A stretch of DNA of 64,000 nt from Nocardioides sp. L-11A (GTDB lineage Bacteria; Actinomycetota; Actinomycetes; Propionibacteriales; Nocardioidaceae), in the NCBI GenBank assembly GCA_029961745.1, contig CP124680.1, positions 4,340,001 through 4,404,000 of the forward strand, written 5' to 3'. Every line of letters starts with the position of its first letter. Position 1 is the stretch's first letter. The notes beneath the pieces are model-generated. The model searched no databases, was not told the origin of the DNA, and saw only the letters and a list, made by a program, of their open reading frames with translations. Below, piece after piece: positions 52,179 through 63,649 of this stretch. A program made the position numbers and the translations under genes.

Positions 52179-52198
52179 TCGGCTGTGGACGGCCGTAA

Positions 52199-52240
52199 CG
52201 TCATACGTTCTGTGGGCTCTCGCCCACGGAACGTATGACG
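52199..52240. repeat. Palindromic repeat family A, copy 3 (42 bp)
   Basis: CGTCATACGTTCTGTGGGCT and CGCCCACGGAACGTATGACG form nearly perfect 20-bp arms around CT. It begins 20 bp after the AbiEi/DUF559 stop and ends 16 bp before the convergent PhoH stop. Confidence 0.92.
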
Positions 52241-52256
52241 TTGCGCCGGGGGGTGC

Positions 52257-53588
52257 TCACACCACGACGTTCTCCAGCATCTCCGTGACCAACGCGGCGA
52301 TCGGCGAGCGCTCGGACCGGGTCAGGGTGACGTGGGCGAAGAGCGGGTGGCCCTTGAGCTTCTCGACGACCGCGACGACGCCGTCGTGGCGCCCGACCCG
52401 GAGGTTGTCGCGCTGGGCGACGTCGTGGGTGAGCACCACCTTGGAGTTGGCGCCGATCCGCGAGAGCACGGTGAGCAGGACGTTGCGCTCCAGCGACTGC
52501 GCCTCGTCGACGATGACATAGGAGTCGTGCAGCGACCGGCCACGGATGTGGGTCAGCGGCAGCACCTCGAGCATCCCGCGGTCGAGGATCTCGTCGACCA
52601 CGTCGCGCGAGGTCAGCGCGCCGAGGGTGTCGAAGACCGCCTGGGCCCAGGGCGACATCTTCTCCGACTCCGAGCCGGGCAGGTAGCCCAGCTCCTGACC
52701 GCCCACCGCGAACAGGGGCCGGAAGACCACGACCTTCTTGTGCTGCTGGCGCTCCATCACCGCCTCGAGGCCGGCGCACAGGGCGAGCGCCGACTTGCCG
52801 GTGCCGGCCCGCCCGCCGAGCGAGACGATGCCGACCTCGGGGTCGAGCAGCAGGTCGAGCGCGACCCGCTGCTCGGCGCTGCGTCCGTGGATCCCGAAGG
52901 CCTCGCGGTCGCCGCGCACCAGGTGCACCTGCTTGTCCGGGCCGACCCGCCCGAGCGCGGTGCCGCGCTCGGAGAGCAGCACCAGGCCGGTGTGGCATGG
53001 CAGGTCACGGGCGTCGGCGAGGTCGAGCGTGCCGTCGTCGTACAACTCGTCGAGGTCGGCGGCGCCCACCTCCATCTCGGCCATGCCGGAGTAGCCGGTG
53101 TCGGAGTCGCTGATGGTCTCGCCGCGGTACTCCTCGGCGGCCAGGCCGACCGCGGAGGCCTTGATCCGCATCGGCAGGTCCTTGGAGACCAGGGTGACGT
53201 CGTGGCCCTCGTCGGCGAGGTTGCGGGCGACCGCGAGGATCCGGGTGTCGTTGTCGCCGAGACGGAAGCCCGAGGGCAGGGACGAGGCATCGGTGTGGTT
53301 GAGCTCGACACGGACGCTGCCGCCGTCGTCGCCCACCGGGACGGGTGTGTCGAGGCGGCCGTGGCTGACCCGCATCTCGTCCAGCATCCGCAGCGCGCTG
53401 CGCGCGAAGTAGCCCAGCTCGGGGTGGTGGCGTTTGCCCTCGAGCTCGGTGATCACGACCACCGGCAGCACGACCTCGTGCTCGGCGAACCGCCGCAGGG
53501 CGGCCGGATCGGCCAGCAGGACGCTGGTGTCGAGGACATAGGTACGGCGCTGCGTGCTGGTCTGTGCCTCATCGTGAACGTTTCCCAC
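52257..53588 (-). CDS. PIN-PhoH family protein
   Basis: A 443-residue PhoH2-type protein. The N-terminal PIN ribonuclease domain starts [19 protein letters not shown] and includes [21 protein letters not shown] and [13 protein letters not shown], with the acidic residues typical of PIN sites. The C-terminal PhoH ATPase has Walker [16 protein letters not shown] near residue 270 and Walker [17 protein letters not shown]. PhoH2 proteins act as RNA helicase-RNases. The GTG start has GGTGAGGTGAG upstream. The 192-bp gap to trmB holds no gene I can support. Confidence 0.9.
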   Translation of the reverse strand: MGNVHDEAQTSTQRRTYVLDTSVLLADPAALRRFAEHEVVLPVVVITELEGKRHHPELGYFARSALRMLDEMRVSHGRLDTPVPVGDDGGSVRVELNHTDASSLPSGFRLGDNDTRILAVARNLADEGHDVTLVSKDLPMRIKASAVGLAAEEYRGETISDSDTGYSGMAEMEVGAADLDELYDDGTLDLADARDLPCHTGLVLLSERGTALGRVGPDKQVHLVRGDREAFGIHGRSAEQRVALDLLLDPEVGIVSLGGRAGTGKSALALCAGLEAVMERQQHKKVVVFRPLFAVGGQELGYLPGSESEKMSPWAQAVFDTLGALTSRDVVDEILDRGMLEVLPLTHIRGRSLHDSYVIVDEAQSLERNVLLTVLSRIGANSKVVLTHDVAQRDNLRVGRHDGVVAVVEKLKGHPLFAHVTLTRSERSPIAALVTEMLENVVV

Positions 53589-53780
53589 GACTCACCTCAC
53601 CGGACCGCGCGCCCCCAGGGGCCACCCGGCCCTATCCCTGGTAGACGGACCGGGATGCGCGTTCGTGGTTCGTCACGTTCGGCCTCCCGATGTGGCCGGC
53701 TTCCCCACCTGCCACTGATTCGGAAAGTACGCCCGGCGGCGGTCCGATTCGGGCGCCACGCCGCGACGCCGACGTTAATG

Positions 53781-54527
53781 TCAGGTGACGCGTCGGTACG
53801 CCAGGTCGGTGATCACGCGGTCCTTGGCGAGGCCCTTGCGCTCGAACTTGGTCACCGGCCGCTCCGCCCACCGCTCGACCACTCCGCCCTCCAGCAGCGG
53901 CTCGGCGGCGAGGACGGCGATCATCTGCTCGGCGTAGTCGGCCCAGTCGGTCGCCAGGCGCCACACCGCGCCGGGGGCGAGGCGGGAGGCGATCAGCGCG
54001 GCGTACTCCTCGTTGACCAGGCGTCGCTTGTGGTGCCGGGTCTTGTGCCAGGGATCGGGGAAGAAGGTCCACAGCTCGCTGACCGAGTCGGCGGCGATCA
54101 GGTGCTCCAGGGTCCACACCGCATCGACACTGCTGAACCGGACGTTCGTCGCGCCGGCCTCCCCCACCCGGCCGAGCCCCTCGGCGACGCCCGGGCGCCA
54201 CACCTCCAGCGCGAGCACGTTGACCTCCGGGTGGGCGGCCGCGAGCGCGGCCGTGGCCTCCCCCACGCCGCCGCCGATCTCCACGACCAGCGGGGCCTCG
54301 CGGCCGAACCAGCGGGCCCAGGAGAAGTCGCTGTCGTCGACCGCCTCGTCGGGGATCACCCACCGCTCGGCGTACGTGTCCCAGGCGGCCTGCTGCTTCG
54401 GGCTGAGCCGGCTGCCGCGACGGGAGTAGGTCAGCACCTCGCGCAGGCGCCGGCCGTCCTCGGTCTGCTTGTGGTGCGGTCGAGCCGGCCGCACGCCCCC
54501 ATTCGTCTGCTCAGCCACGCCCGCCAT
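53781..54527 (-). CDS. trmB: tRNA (guanine-N7-)-methyltransferase TrmB
   Basis: A 248-residue methyltransferase for G46 of tRNA. Motif I is VVEIGGGVGEATAALAAAHPEVNVLALEVW near residue 82. The signature ELWTFFPDPWHKTRHHKRRLVNEEYAALIASRL near 150 is diagnostic of TrmB. The C-terminal TKFERKGLAKDRVITDLAYRR is also typical. The N-terminal extension (about 35 residues) is polar. It lies downstream of tuf on the same strand, past a strong terminator. Confidence 0.95.
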   Translation of the reverse strand: MAGVAEQTNGGVRPARPHHKQTEDGRRLREVLTYSRRGSRLSPKQQAAWDTYAERWVIPDEAVDDSDFSWARWFGREAPLVVEIGGGVGEATAALAAAHPEVNVLALEVWRPGVAEGLGRVGEAGATNVRFSSVDAVWTLEHLIAADSVSELWTFFPDPWHKTRHHKRRLVNEEYAALIASRLAPGAVWRLATDWADYAEQMIAVLAAEPLLEGGVVERWAERPVTKFERKGLAKDRVITDLAYRRVT

Positions 54528-54557
54528 TCTCCCGGCTCGGGTCGACAGCCCGAAATG

Positions 54558-54597
54558 CAGGAGACCCCCTGCCGCCGAGGCGGCAGGGGGTCTCCTG
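54558..54597. terminator. Strong bidirectional-type terminator after tuf
   Basis: A perfect 19-bp stem, CAGGAGACCCCCTGCCGCC with its complement, and a 2-nt turn, 14 bp after the tuf stop. It ends the str operon. Confidence 0.88.
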
Positions 54598-54611
54598 TGC
54601 AGCAGGTCAGA

Positions 54612-55805
<1,194 letters not shown>

Positions 55806-55897
55806 TGGGGCTCCTCCTGGTGTGTTGTTACTTGACTCGTACTAATGGGGTGGTGCGCCGAGGGCCTGCGGTGAGTGCCCCAGGGATACCAGGGGCA

Positions 55898-55919
55898 CAC
55901 GGGGGCCGGAGCCCCCGTG
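55898..55919 (-). other. UNCG-tetraloop hairpin just after fusA
   Basis: On the transcribed strand CACGGGGGC-TCCG-GCCCCCGTG gives a 9-bp stem with a C(UCCG)G loop, 3 bp after the fusA stop. A second 7-bp hairpin, GTGCCCC/GGGGCAC, lies beside it at 55875-55898. These are possible processing or attenuation sites between fusA and tuf. Confidence 0.65.
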
Positions 55920-55922
55920 CGG

Positions 55923-58046
<2,124 letters not shown>

Positions 58047-58100
58047 GTGAGTCAGCGTTCCTTAGGTCGGTGCTGCTTGCTTGGAAGGATGGGCAGGTGG

Positions 58101-58130
58101 CGTACGGCGGAGCCGGAGCTCCGCCGTACG
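58101..58130 (-). other. UNCG-tetraloop hairpin just after rpsG
   Basis: A perfect 13-bp stem, CGTACGGCGGAGC with its complement, and a C(UCCG)G tetraloop on the transcribed strand, 5 bp after the rpsG stop. It shares loop and placement with the hairpin after fusA. Confidence 0.7.
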
Positions 58131-58135
58131 GGTGG

Positions 58136-58606
58136 TCACCAGCGGTAGTGAGCGAAGGCCTTGTTGGACTCGGCCATCTTGTGGGTGTCCTCGCGCTTCT
58201 TGACCGCGGCACCGAGGCCGTTGGCAGCGTCGAGGATCTCGTTCTGCAGGCGCTCGGCCATGGTCTTCTCGCGACGCTCCTGGGCGTAGCCGACGAGCCA
58301 GCGCAGCGACAGCGTGGTGCCGCGGTTGCCCTTGACCTCGATCGGGACCTGGTAGGTCGCGCCGCCGACGCGGCGGGACTTGACCTCGAGCGCGGGACGC
58401 ACGTTGTCGAGCGCACGCTTGAGGGTGATGACCGGGTCGGTGCCGGTCTTCTCGCGGGTGCCCTCGAGTGCGGCGTACACGATCCGCTGAGCAACCTGCT
58501 TCTTGCCGTCCTGCAGCACCTTCGACACCAGCTGGCTCACCAGCTGCGATCCGTAGACCGGGTCGACGTCGATCGGCCGCTTCGGCGCGGGGCCCTTGCG
58601 CGGCAT
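58136..58606 (-). CDS. rpsG: 30S ribosomal protein S7
   Basis: A 156-residue primary 16S-binding protein that nucleates the small-subunit head. It starts [37 protein letters not shown] and includes [27 protein letters not shown] and the C-terminal [21 protein letters not shown]. Its ATG follows the rpsL stop by 1 bp. Confidence 0.98.
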   Translation of the reverse strand: MPRKGPAPKRPIDVDPVYGSQLVSQLVSKVLQDGKKQVAQRIVYAALEGTREKTGTDPVITLKRALDNVRPALEVKSRRVGGATYQVPIEVKGNRGTTLSLRWLVGYAQERREKTMAERLQNEILDAANGLGAAVKKREDTHKMAESNKAFAHYRW

Positions 58607-58607
58607 G

Positions 58608-58982
58608 TCAGCTCTTCTCCTTCTTGGCGCCGTAGCGGCTGCGCGCCTGCTTGCGGTTCTTCACGGCCTGGGTGTCCAGGGCGCCACGGATGACCTTGTA
58701 GCGGACACCGGGCAGGTCCTTCACACGACCGCCGCGGACGAGCACGATCGAGTGCTCCTGGAGGTTGTGACCCTCCCCCGGGATGTAGGCGGTGACCTCG
58801 ACGCCACTGGAGAGGCGCACACGGGCGACCTTCCGGAGGGCGGAGTTCGGCTTCTTGGGGGTGGTGGTGTAGACGCGGGTGCACACACCGCGCCGCTGGG
58901 GCGATCCCTTCAGGGCAGGCGTCTTGGTCTTCGACACCTTGTCCTGGCGGCCCTTGCGGACCAACTGCTGAATGGTGGGCAC
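58608..58982 (-). CDS. rpsL: 30S ribosomal protein S12
   Basis: A 124-residue decoding-site protein. It carries [56 protein letters not shown] and the loop [34 protein letters not shown]. Lys in TPKKPNS and Lys in GRVKDLP, the sites of streptomycin-resistance mutations elsewhere, are both wild-type here. The GTG start has AAAGGGAA upstream. It is first in the str operon. Confidence 0.98.
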   Translation of the reverse strand: MPTIQQLVRKGRQDKVSKTKTPALKGSPQRRGVCTRVYTTTPKKPNSALRKVARVRLSSGVEVTAYIPGEGHNLQEHSIVLVRGGRVKDLPGVRYKVIRGALDTQAVKNRKQARSRYGAKKEKS

Positions 58983-59147
58983 CTGGTGGTTCCCTTTCGT
59001 CTCTTTTCTCACGGCTCGGCACGGTGCCGGGCTCGGGGGTGAAGCGTTGCTGCGGAGTGCCGGAGCGCTCCCTCCTACACCGCGCCCGCCGGGCGGCTGG
59101 TGCGAGGGCATGCTCGATGTGCCGGGTGGCCCCAGACACGAGAATCG

Positions 59148-59177
59148 AGATTACCGGCCGCCCCAAAGGCGGGTCAA
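59148..59177 (-). promoter_or_regulatory. Sigma-70-type promoter of the str operon
   Basis: On the minus strand TTGACC (59177-59172) and TAATCT (59153-59148) are 18 bp apart, near consensus for the housekeeping sigma factor. The start of transcription would lie about 160 nt before rpsL, giving a long leader. Confidence 0.75.
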
Positions 59178-59231
59178 AATGCGGCGCGCACGCCTGAGCC
59201 GCGCCGGGGACCCGCCGGGAGCCGGGTGGGA

Positions 59232-60689
59232 TCAGGTCAGCCAGCGGGTGATCGGGTCGATCGCGAAGTAGACCACGAACAGGCCGGCCACGACCCAGAG
59301 CAGCGGGTGCAGCTCACGCGCCTTGCCGCGGACCACCTTGAGGAAGACGAAGGACACGAATCCGGCCCCGATGCCGACCGAGATCGAGTACGTGAACGGC
59401 ATCAGCGCGATGGTGAGGAAGGCCGGGATCGCGATCTCGACGTCGTCCCAGGAGATGCCGGTGATCTGCTGCATCATCAAGAAGCCGACCAGGACCAGCG
59501 CCGGGACCGCGGCCTCCGACGGGATCATCGCGACCAGCGGCGAGAGGAAGATCGTGATCAGGAACAGGACGCCGGTCACGACCGAGGCGAGGCCGGTGCG
59601 GGCGCCCTCGCCGACGCCCGAGGCCGACTCGATGTAGGACGTGTTCGACGAGACGCCGGCCGCGCCGCCCGCGATCGCGGCGACCGAGTCGACGACCAGG
59701 ATCCGCTCGGCGTGCGGCGGGACGCCGTCCTCGTCGAGCAGTCCGGCCTCGGCGCCGATCGCGGTCATCGTGCCCATGGTGTCGAAGAAGTCGGCCAGCA
59801 TCAGCGAGAAGACGAGCAGCAGGACGGTGACCACGCCGGCCTTGTCCCACGAGCCGAGCAGGTTGAACTCGCCGAGGGTGCCGAAGTCGGGCGCGTGGAA
59901 CGAGTCCGGCCACGCCGGGACCGTCAGCGCCCAGCCGCCGGCCTGCTCCGCGGAACGCCCGAGGTCGCCGATCGCCTCGACGACGACCGCGACCGCGGTC
60001 ATCACCACGATGGAGATCAAGATCGCGCCGCGCACCCGGCGTACCCACAGCGCGAGCATCAGCAGCAGGCCCACCACGAACACGAGGACCGGCCAGCCGC
60101 TGAGGTTGCCGTCGGAGCCGAGCTGCACGGGCACCGTGGTCTGCGCCGCGTCGGGGATCCGGGAGACCACGCCGGCGTCGACGAAGCCGATCAGGGCGAT
60201 GAAGAGTCCGATCCCGACCGAGATGGCGACCTTGAGCTGCGCGGGCACCGCCCGGAAGACCGCCGTCCGGAAGCCGGTGAGGACCAGCACGAGGATCAGC
60301 ACACCCTCGATCACCACGAGCCCCATCGCGTCGGCCCAGGTCATCTGGCTGGCGACGGCGAAGGCGAGGAAGGCGTTGAGGCCCAGGCCGGTGGCCAGCG
60401 CGAGCGGGTAATTGGCCACCACGCCCATCAGGATCGTCAACACGCCCGCGACCAGCGCGGTGCCGGCGGCGATCGCGGCGAGGTTCGGCTCGCTGCCGCC
60501 GCCGAGGTACTTCCCGTCGATGTCGGTCGCGTAGCCGAGGATCAGCGGGTTCAGCACCACGATGTAGGCCATCGTGAAGAACGTGACCACGCCGCCGCGG
60601 ATCTCCTGGCCGAGGCTGGAGCCTCGCTCCGAGATGCGGAAGTAGCGTTCGAGCGGGTTCGTCGGGGCGACGGGCTGGGCCGAGTTCAC
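59232..60689 (-). CDS. NCS2-family purine permease (AzgA-like)
   Basis: A 485-residue transporter with many membrane helices. The N-terminal LERYFRISERGSSLGQEIRGGVVTFFTMAYIVVLNPLILG and the inner motif LPLALATGLGLNAFLAFAV-type (NYPLALATGLGLNAF) are typical of AzgA-like adenine/guanine/hypoxanthine permeases. The substrate motif SLMLADFFDTMGTMTAIGAEAGLLDEDG and GVSSNTSYIESASGVGEGARTGLASVVTG follow. GTG 60689 overlaps the stop of the MFS gene by four bases, so the two are coupled. Confidence 0.88.
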   Translation of the reverse strand: MNSAQPVAPTNPLERYFRISERGSSLGQEIRGGVVTFFTMAYIVVLNPLILGYATDIDGKYLGGGSEPNLAAIAAGTALVAGVLTILMGVVANYPLALATGLGLNAFLAFAVASQMTWADAMGLVVIEGVLILVLVLTGFRTAVFRAVPAQLKVAISVGIGLFIALIGFVDAGVVSRIPDAAQTTVPVQLGSDGNLSGWPVLVFVVGLLLMLALWVRRVRGAILISIVVMTAVAVVVEAIGDLGRSAEQAGGWALTVPAWPDSFHAPDFGTLGEFNLLGSWDKAGVVTVLLLVFSLMLADFFDTMGTMTAIGAEAGLLDEDGVPPHAERILVVDSVAAIAGGAAGVSSNTSYIESASGVGEGARTGLASVVTGVLFLITIFLSPLVAMIPSEAAVPALVLVGFLMMQQITGISWDDVEIAIPAFLTIALMPFTYSISVGIGAGFVSFVFLKVVRGKARELHPLLWVVAGLFVVYFAIDPITRWLT

Positions 60690-61969
60690 GGCCGAAGCAT
60701 GGCAGGAGCGACGGCCGGGGTCGAGCCGGTGGTCAGATCCGGCGCCAGGACGTCGGCGCGCGCCACGGTCCGGCGTACCAGGACCGCGAGCCCGACGCCG
60801 ACCAGGACCAGGGCACCACCGAGGATCAGCGTCCACCGGGCACCGAACTGCTCGCCCACCCAGCCGATGACGGGGGCACCGAGGGGGGTGCCACCCATCA
60901 CGATGGTCATGTAGATCGCCATCACCCGCCCGCGCAGCTCGGGAGCGGACTCGATCTGGAGCAGCGCGTTGCAGGAGTTGAGCACGGTGATCACCGAGAA
61001 CCCGAGGAGCGGGCACAGAAGCACGAAGGTGAGGTACGACGGCACCAGGCCCGCCGCGACCTCGGCGAGGCCGAACACCACCGCCGCGCCCATCATCAGC
61101 CGCACCCGGACCTGCGCGCGGCCGGCCGCGACCAGCGCGCCGGTCAGGGAGCCGACCGCGAGCACCGAGCCGAGGACGCCGTACTCCTCCGCACCCTTGC
61201 CGAACACCTCGGTGGCCATCAGGGCCGAGGTGATCTGGAAGTTCATGCCGAAGGTGCCGATGAAGAAGGCGAGCACCAGGATCATCATCATCTTGGGCTG
61301 GCCGCGCAGGTAGCGGATGCCCTCGCGGAGCATGCCGGGCGTGCGTCCCGCGGGACGCGGCGACTGGAGCGTGGCCGCGTCCATCCGCCGCAGCTGCGCG
61401 ATCACGGCGAGATAGGACGCCGCGTTGGCGAGGATCACCCAGCCGGTGGCGTGCATGCCGCCGCCGCCGAGGCCGATCAGCAGCCCGGCGAGGCCGGGGC
61501 CGACCAACCGGGCGGTGTTGAAGGCGGCCGAGTTCAGGCTCACCGCGTTGGCCACGTCGTCGGCACCCACCATCTCGGAGACGAACGCCTGGCGGGCGGG
61601 CGCGTCGAACGCCGCGCCGATGCCGAAGACGAACGCGAGCACGTAGACGTGCCAGGTCTCGGCCGCGCCGAAGGCCGCGATCAAGCCGAGGGCGAGCGAG
61701 GCCAGGGCCATGACGGCCTGGGTGATCTGCAGCATCACCCGCTTGGGGATGCGATCGGCCACCACTCCGGCGTACGGGGAGAGCAGCAGGACCGGCAGGA
61801 ACTGGAGGCCGGTGGTGATGCCGAGGGCCGCGCCGCCGTTGCCGGGGATGGTCAGGACCAGCCAGTCCTGGGCGACACGCTGCATCCAGGTGCCGACGTT
61901 CGAGATGATGCTGCCGGCGAAGTACAGCCGGTAGTTCGGGTGGGCCAGGGAGCGGAATCGGGGGCTCGT
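60686..61969 (-). CDS. MFS transporter with no standard start codon
   Basis: A major facilitator protein of about 427 residues with twelve helices, of the DHA-type drug or metabolite exporters. Motif A appears as GVVADRIPKRVMLQITQ. The first ATG in frame (61885) lies inside the first helix. The conserved N-terminus RFRSLAHPNYRLYFAGSIISNVGTW is open upstream of it. In that stretch no ATG, GTG or TTG occurs. An ACG at 61969 sits 5 nt after GAAGGAG, and a CTG at 61993 is another option. MarR ends 34 bp upstream and probably regulates it. Confidence 0.82.
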   Translation of the reverse strand, partial: TSPRFRSLAHPNYRLYFAGSIISNVGTWMQRVAQDWLVLTIPGNGGAALGITTGLQFLPVLLLSPYAGVVADRIPKRVMLQITQAVMALASLALGLIAAFGAAETWHVYVLAFVFGIGAAFDAPARQAFVSEMVGADDVANAVSLNSAAFNTARLVGPGLAGLLIGLGGGGMHATGWVILANAASYLAVIAQLRRMDAATLQSPRPAGRTPGMLREGIRYLRGQPKMMMILVLAFFIGTFGMNFQITSALMATEVFGKGAEEYGVLGSVLAVGSLTGALVAAGRAQVRVRLMMGAAVVFGLAEVAAGLVPSYLTFVLLCPLLGFSVITVLNSCNALLQIESAPELRGRVMAIYMTIVMGGTPLGAPVIGWVGEQFGARWTLILGGALVLVGVGLAVLVRRTVARADVLAPDLTTGSTPAVAPAMLRP

Positions 61970-62003
61970 GGGGACTCCTTCGGTCTCGGTCAGCGGGTCG
62001 TGG

Positions 62004-62453
62004 TCAGTCGGCCTCGGCGAGGCGCTGCAGGATCGGGGCCGCGCGGCGCAGGACGTCGCGCTCCTCCGGGGTCAGGTCGTTGAGGCGGCGCGAGAGCCAG
62101 CGGTCGCGGCGGGCGACGTCGGCGGCGACGACGGCGCGCCCGGCGTCCGTGATGCGTACGACGACCTGTCGGCCGTCGCTGGGATGCGGGCACCGCTCGA
62201 CGAGCTCGACGTCGGCGAGCGCGGTGACCGTGCGGGTCATGCTCGGCGGCTGCACCTGCTCGCGCGCGGCGAGCGCGCCGACGGTCAGGTCGCCCTGCCG
62301 GCCGAGGGCGTAGAGCACCGCCATCGCCGACACGCTCAGGTCGTTGTCGGGATGCCGCTCGCGCAGCAGCCTCCGGCGCAGGCGCACGACGGCGAAGCGG
62401 AGCTCGGTGGCGAGCCCCGCATTGCTGCGCACGTGCTTCTCGAGAGTCGGCAT
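62004..62453 (-). CDS. MarR-family transcriptional regulator
   Basis: A 149-residue winged-helix regulator. The core reads LSVSAMAVLYALGRQGDLTVGALAAREQVQPPSMTRTVTALADVELVERCPHPSDGRQVVVRITDAG, with the wing at DGRQVVVRIT. ATG 62453 is preferred to the ATG at 62471 because a TATGCT box lies 6 nt upstream, which predicts a leaderless start. GTTAGC/GCTAAC arms overlap that box and are a likely autoregulatory operator. It precedes the MFS and NCS2 genes on the same strand. Confidence 0.88.
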   Translation of the reverse strand: MPTLEKHVRSNAGLATELRFAVVRLRRRLLRERHPDNDLSVSAMAVLYALGRQGDLTVGALAAREQVQPPSMTRTVTALADVELVERCPHPSDGRQVVVRITDAGRAVVAADVARRDRWLSRRLNDLTPEERDVLRRAAPILQRLAEAD

Positions 62454-62456
62454 ATC

Positions 62457-62484
62457 GTTAGCATAAGTCATTACCTCGGCTAAC
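62457..62484. promoter_or_regulatory. MarR operator and leaderless promoter candidate
   Basis: GTTAGC and GCTAAC form exact 6-bp arms 16 bp apart. They bracket the -10 hexamer TATGCT (62465-62460, minus strand), which lies 6 nt before the MarR ATG. Confidence 0.55.
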
Positions 62485-62498
62485 TATTCCGCGAGCGG

Positions 62499-62504
62499 TA
62501 GCAT
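62499..62504 (+). promoter_or_regulatory. Leaderless -10 element (TAGCAT) of the DUF2530 gene
   Basis: TAGCAT, then 6 nt, then the GTG of the DUF2530 gene. Confidence 0.55.
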
Positions 62505-62510
62505 GACCTC

Positions 62511-62804
62511 GTGGAGCTCCGCGACGACCAGCCGACCCAGCACGAGATCGGCAGCCGGACCTACCTCATCGCGCCCGTCGAGCCGCTCGACGTCGACGGC
62601 GTCCGGACCGTCCAGGTCGGCACCGCGCTCTTCCTCGTCGCCTTCGTCGGCCTGCTGCCGTTCTACGGTCGCCTCGAGGAGGACGGCCGCACCTGGCTGC
62701 TGTGGATGTGCCTGACCGGCGTCGGGCTCGGCCTGCTCGGCACGGAGTACTGCAAGCGACGCCGCCAGGCCCGCGCCGAGCGCGACCACGACGCCCATGA
62801 GTGA
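62511..62804 (+). CDS. DUF2530 membrane protein
   Basis: A 97-residue protein with two membrane helices (TVQVGTALFLVAFVGLLPFY and TWLLWMCLTGVGLGLLGTEYC), ending in a basic KRRRQARAERDHDAHE. The arrangement PLDVDGVRTVQVGTALFLVAF is typical of DUF2530, an actinobacterial family of unknown function often next to MarR and NCS2 genes. The GTG start follows a TAGCAT box. It overlaps the methyltransferase gene by 8 bp. Confidence 0.85.
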   Translation: MELRDDQPTQHEIGSRTYLIAPVEPLDVDGVRTVQVGTALFLVAFVGLLPFYGRLEEDGRTWLLWMCLTGVGLGLLGTEYCKRRRQARAERDHDAHE

Positions 62805-63426
62805 GCCCACCGCGCTGCCGCCGACCCGCTGGGCCCTCGGCGGGCCCCGCAACGGCGGCTACGGCGACCGGTTCGCCCAGCTCATCGCCGAGGGGGCCGA
62901 CGTGGTCGGTGAGGCACGGCTGGCCGACACCCTGGTCCCCCGCGGCGCGGCGATCCTCGACGCCGGCTCCGGCATGGGCCGGATCGGCGCCCACCTCCGC
63001 GCCCTCGGGCACCGGGTCACCGCCGCCGAGCCCGACCCCACCCTCGTCGAGCAGTCCCGGCGCACCTACCCGGACCTGCCGGTGCTCCCCCTGGAGATCC
63101 TCGCGCTGACACCCGACGCGCTGGCCACGGCCGCCGCACCCCCGTCGTACGACCTCGTGGTCTGCGTGGGCAACGTGCTCACCTTCGTCGCCGAGGGCAC
63201 CGAGGTCGCCGTCCTGGAACGCCTCGGCTCGCTGCTCGCCCCCGGCGGTCGGATCCTGGTCGGCTTCCACCTGCAGCAGGGGCCGAGCACGGCGCGGGTG
63301 TACGCGCCCGACGAGTTCCTCGCCGACGTCGACGCAGCCGGGCTCGTCGTCCAGCACCGCTTCGGCGGCTACGACCTGCGCCCGGTCGACGATCTCTACT
63401 CGGTCGCCATCCTCAGCCGGGCCTGA
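62797..63426 (+). CDS. Class I SAM-dependent methyltransferase
   Basis: A 209-residue methyltransferase. Motif I is AAILDAGSGMGRIGAHLRALGHRVTAAEPD near residue 50. YDLVVCVGNVLTFVAEGTE matches motif IV, and LLAPGGRILVGFHLQQG matches motif VI. The substrate is unknown, probably a small molecule. The ATG overlaps the DUF2530 end, so the two are co-translated. Confidence 0.85.
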   Translation: MSEPTALPPTRWALGGPRNGGYGDRFAQLIAEGADVVGEARLADTLVPRGAAILDAGSGMGRIGAHLRALGHRVTAAEPDPTLVEQSRRTYPDLPVLPLEILALTPDALATAAAPPSYDLVVCVGNVLTFVAEGTEVAVLERLGSLLAPGGRILVGFHLQQGPSTARVYAPDEFLADVDAAGLVVQHRFGGYDLRPVDDLYSVAILSRA

Positions 63427-63439
63427 ACGGGCGACCACG

Positions 63440-63636
63440 CTTGTAACTAAGGGTTACAGCACGAAAACCGGTGCAACAACGCCCGGGCAGTGGTCGTAGC
63501 GCCCGGGTAGATGACCCCACGGTGTCGGTCGGCCCATGGGAGCGTCGGCGGACGACCGAGCGCGTCTACCCGGGTGCTGTTGTTACTACCCGGGCGTTGT
63601 TGCACCGAAAAACGTGCTGTAACCCTTAGTTACAAG
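63440..63636. repeat. Very long imperfect palindrome, family F (197 bp)
   Basis: The outer arms match perfectly over about 24 bp, beginning CTTGTAACTAAGGGTTACAG. A short mismatch follows, then inner arms GGTGCAACAACGCCCGGG and further CGCCCGGGTAGA blocks. It fills the whole gap between the converging methyltransferase and DUF3027 genes. No gene is visible inside. Confidence 0.88.
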
Positions 63637-63649
63637 GACCGGCGGCGGC

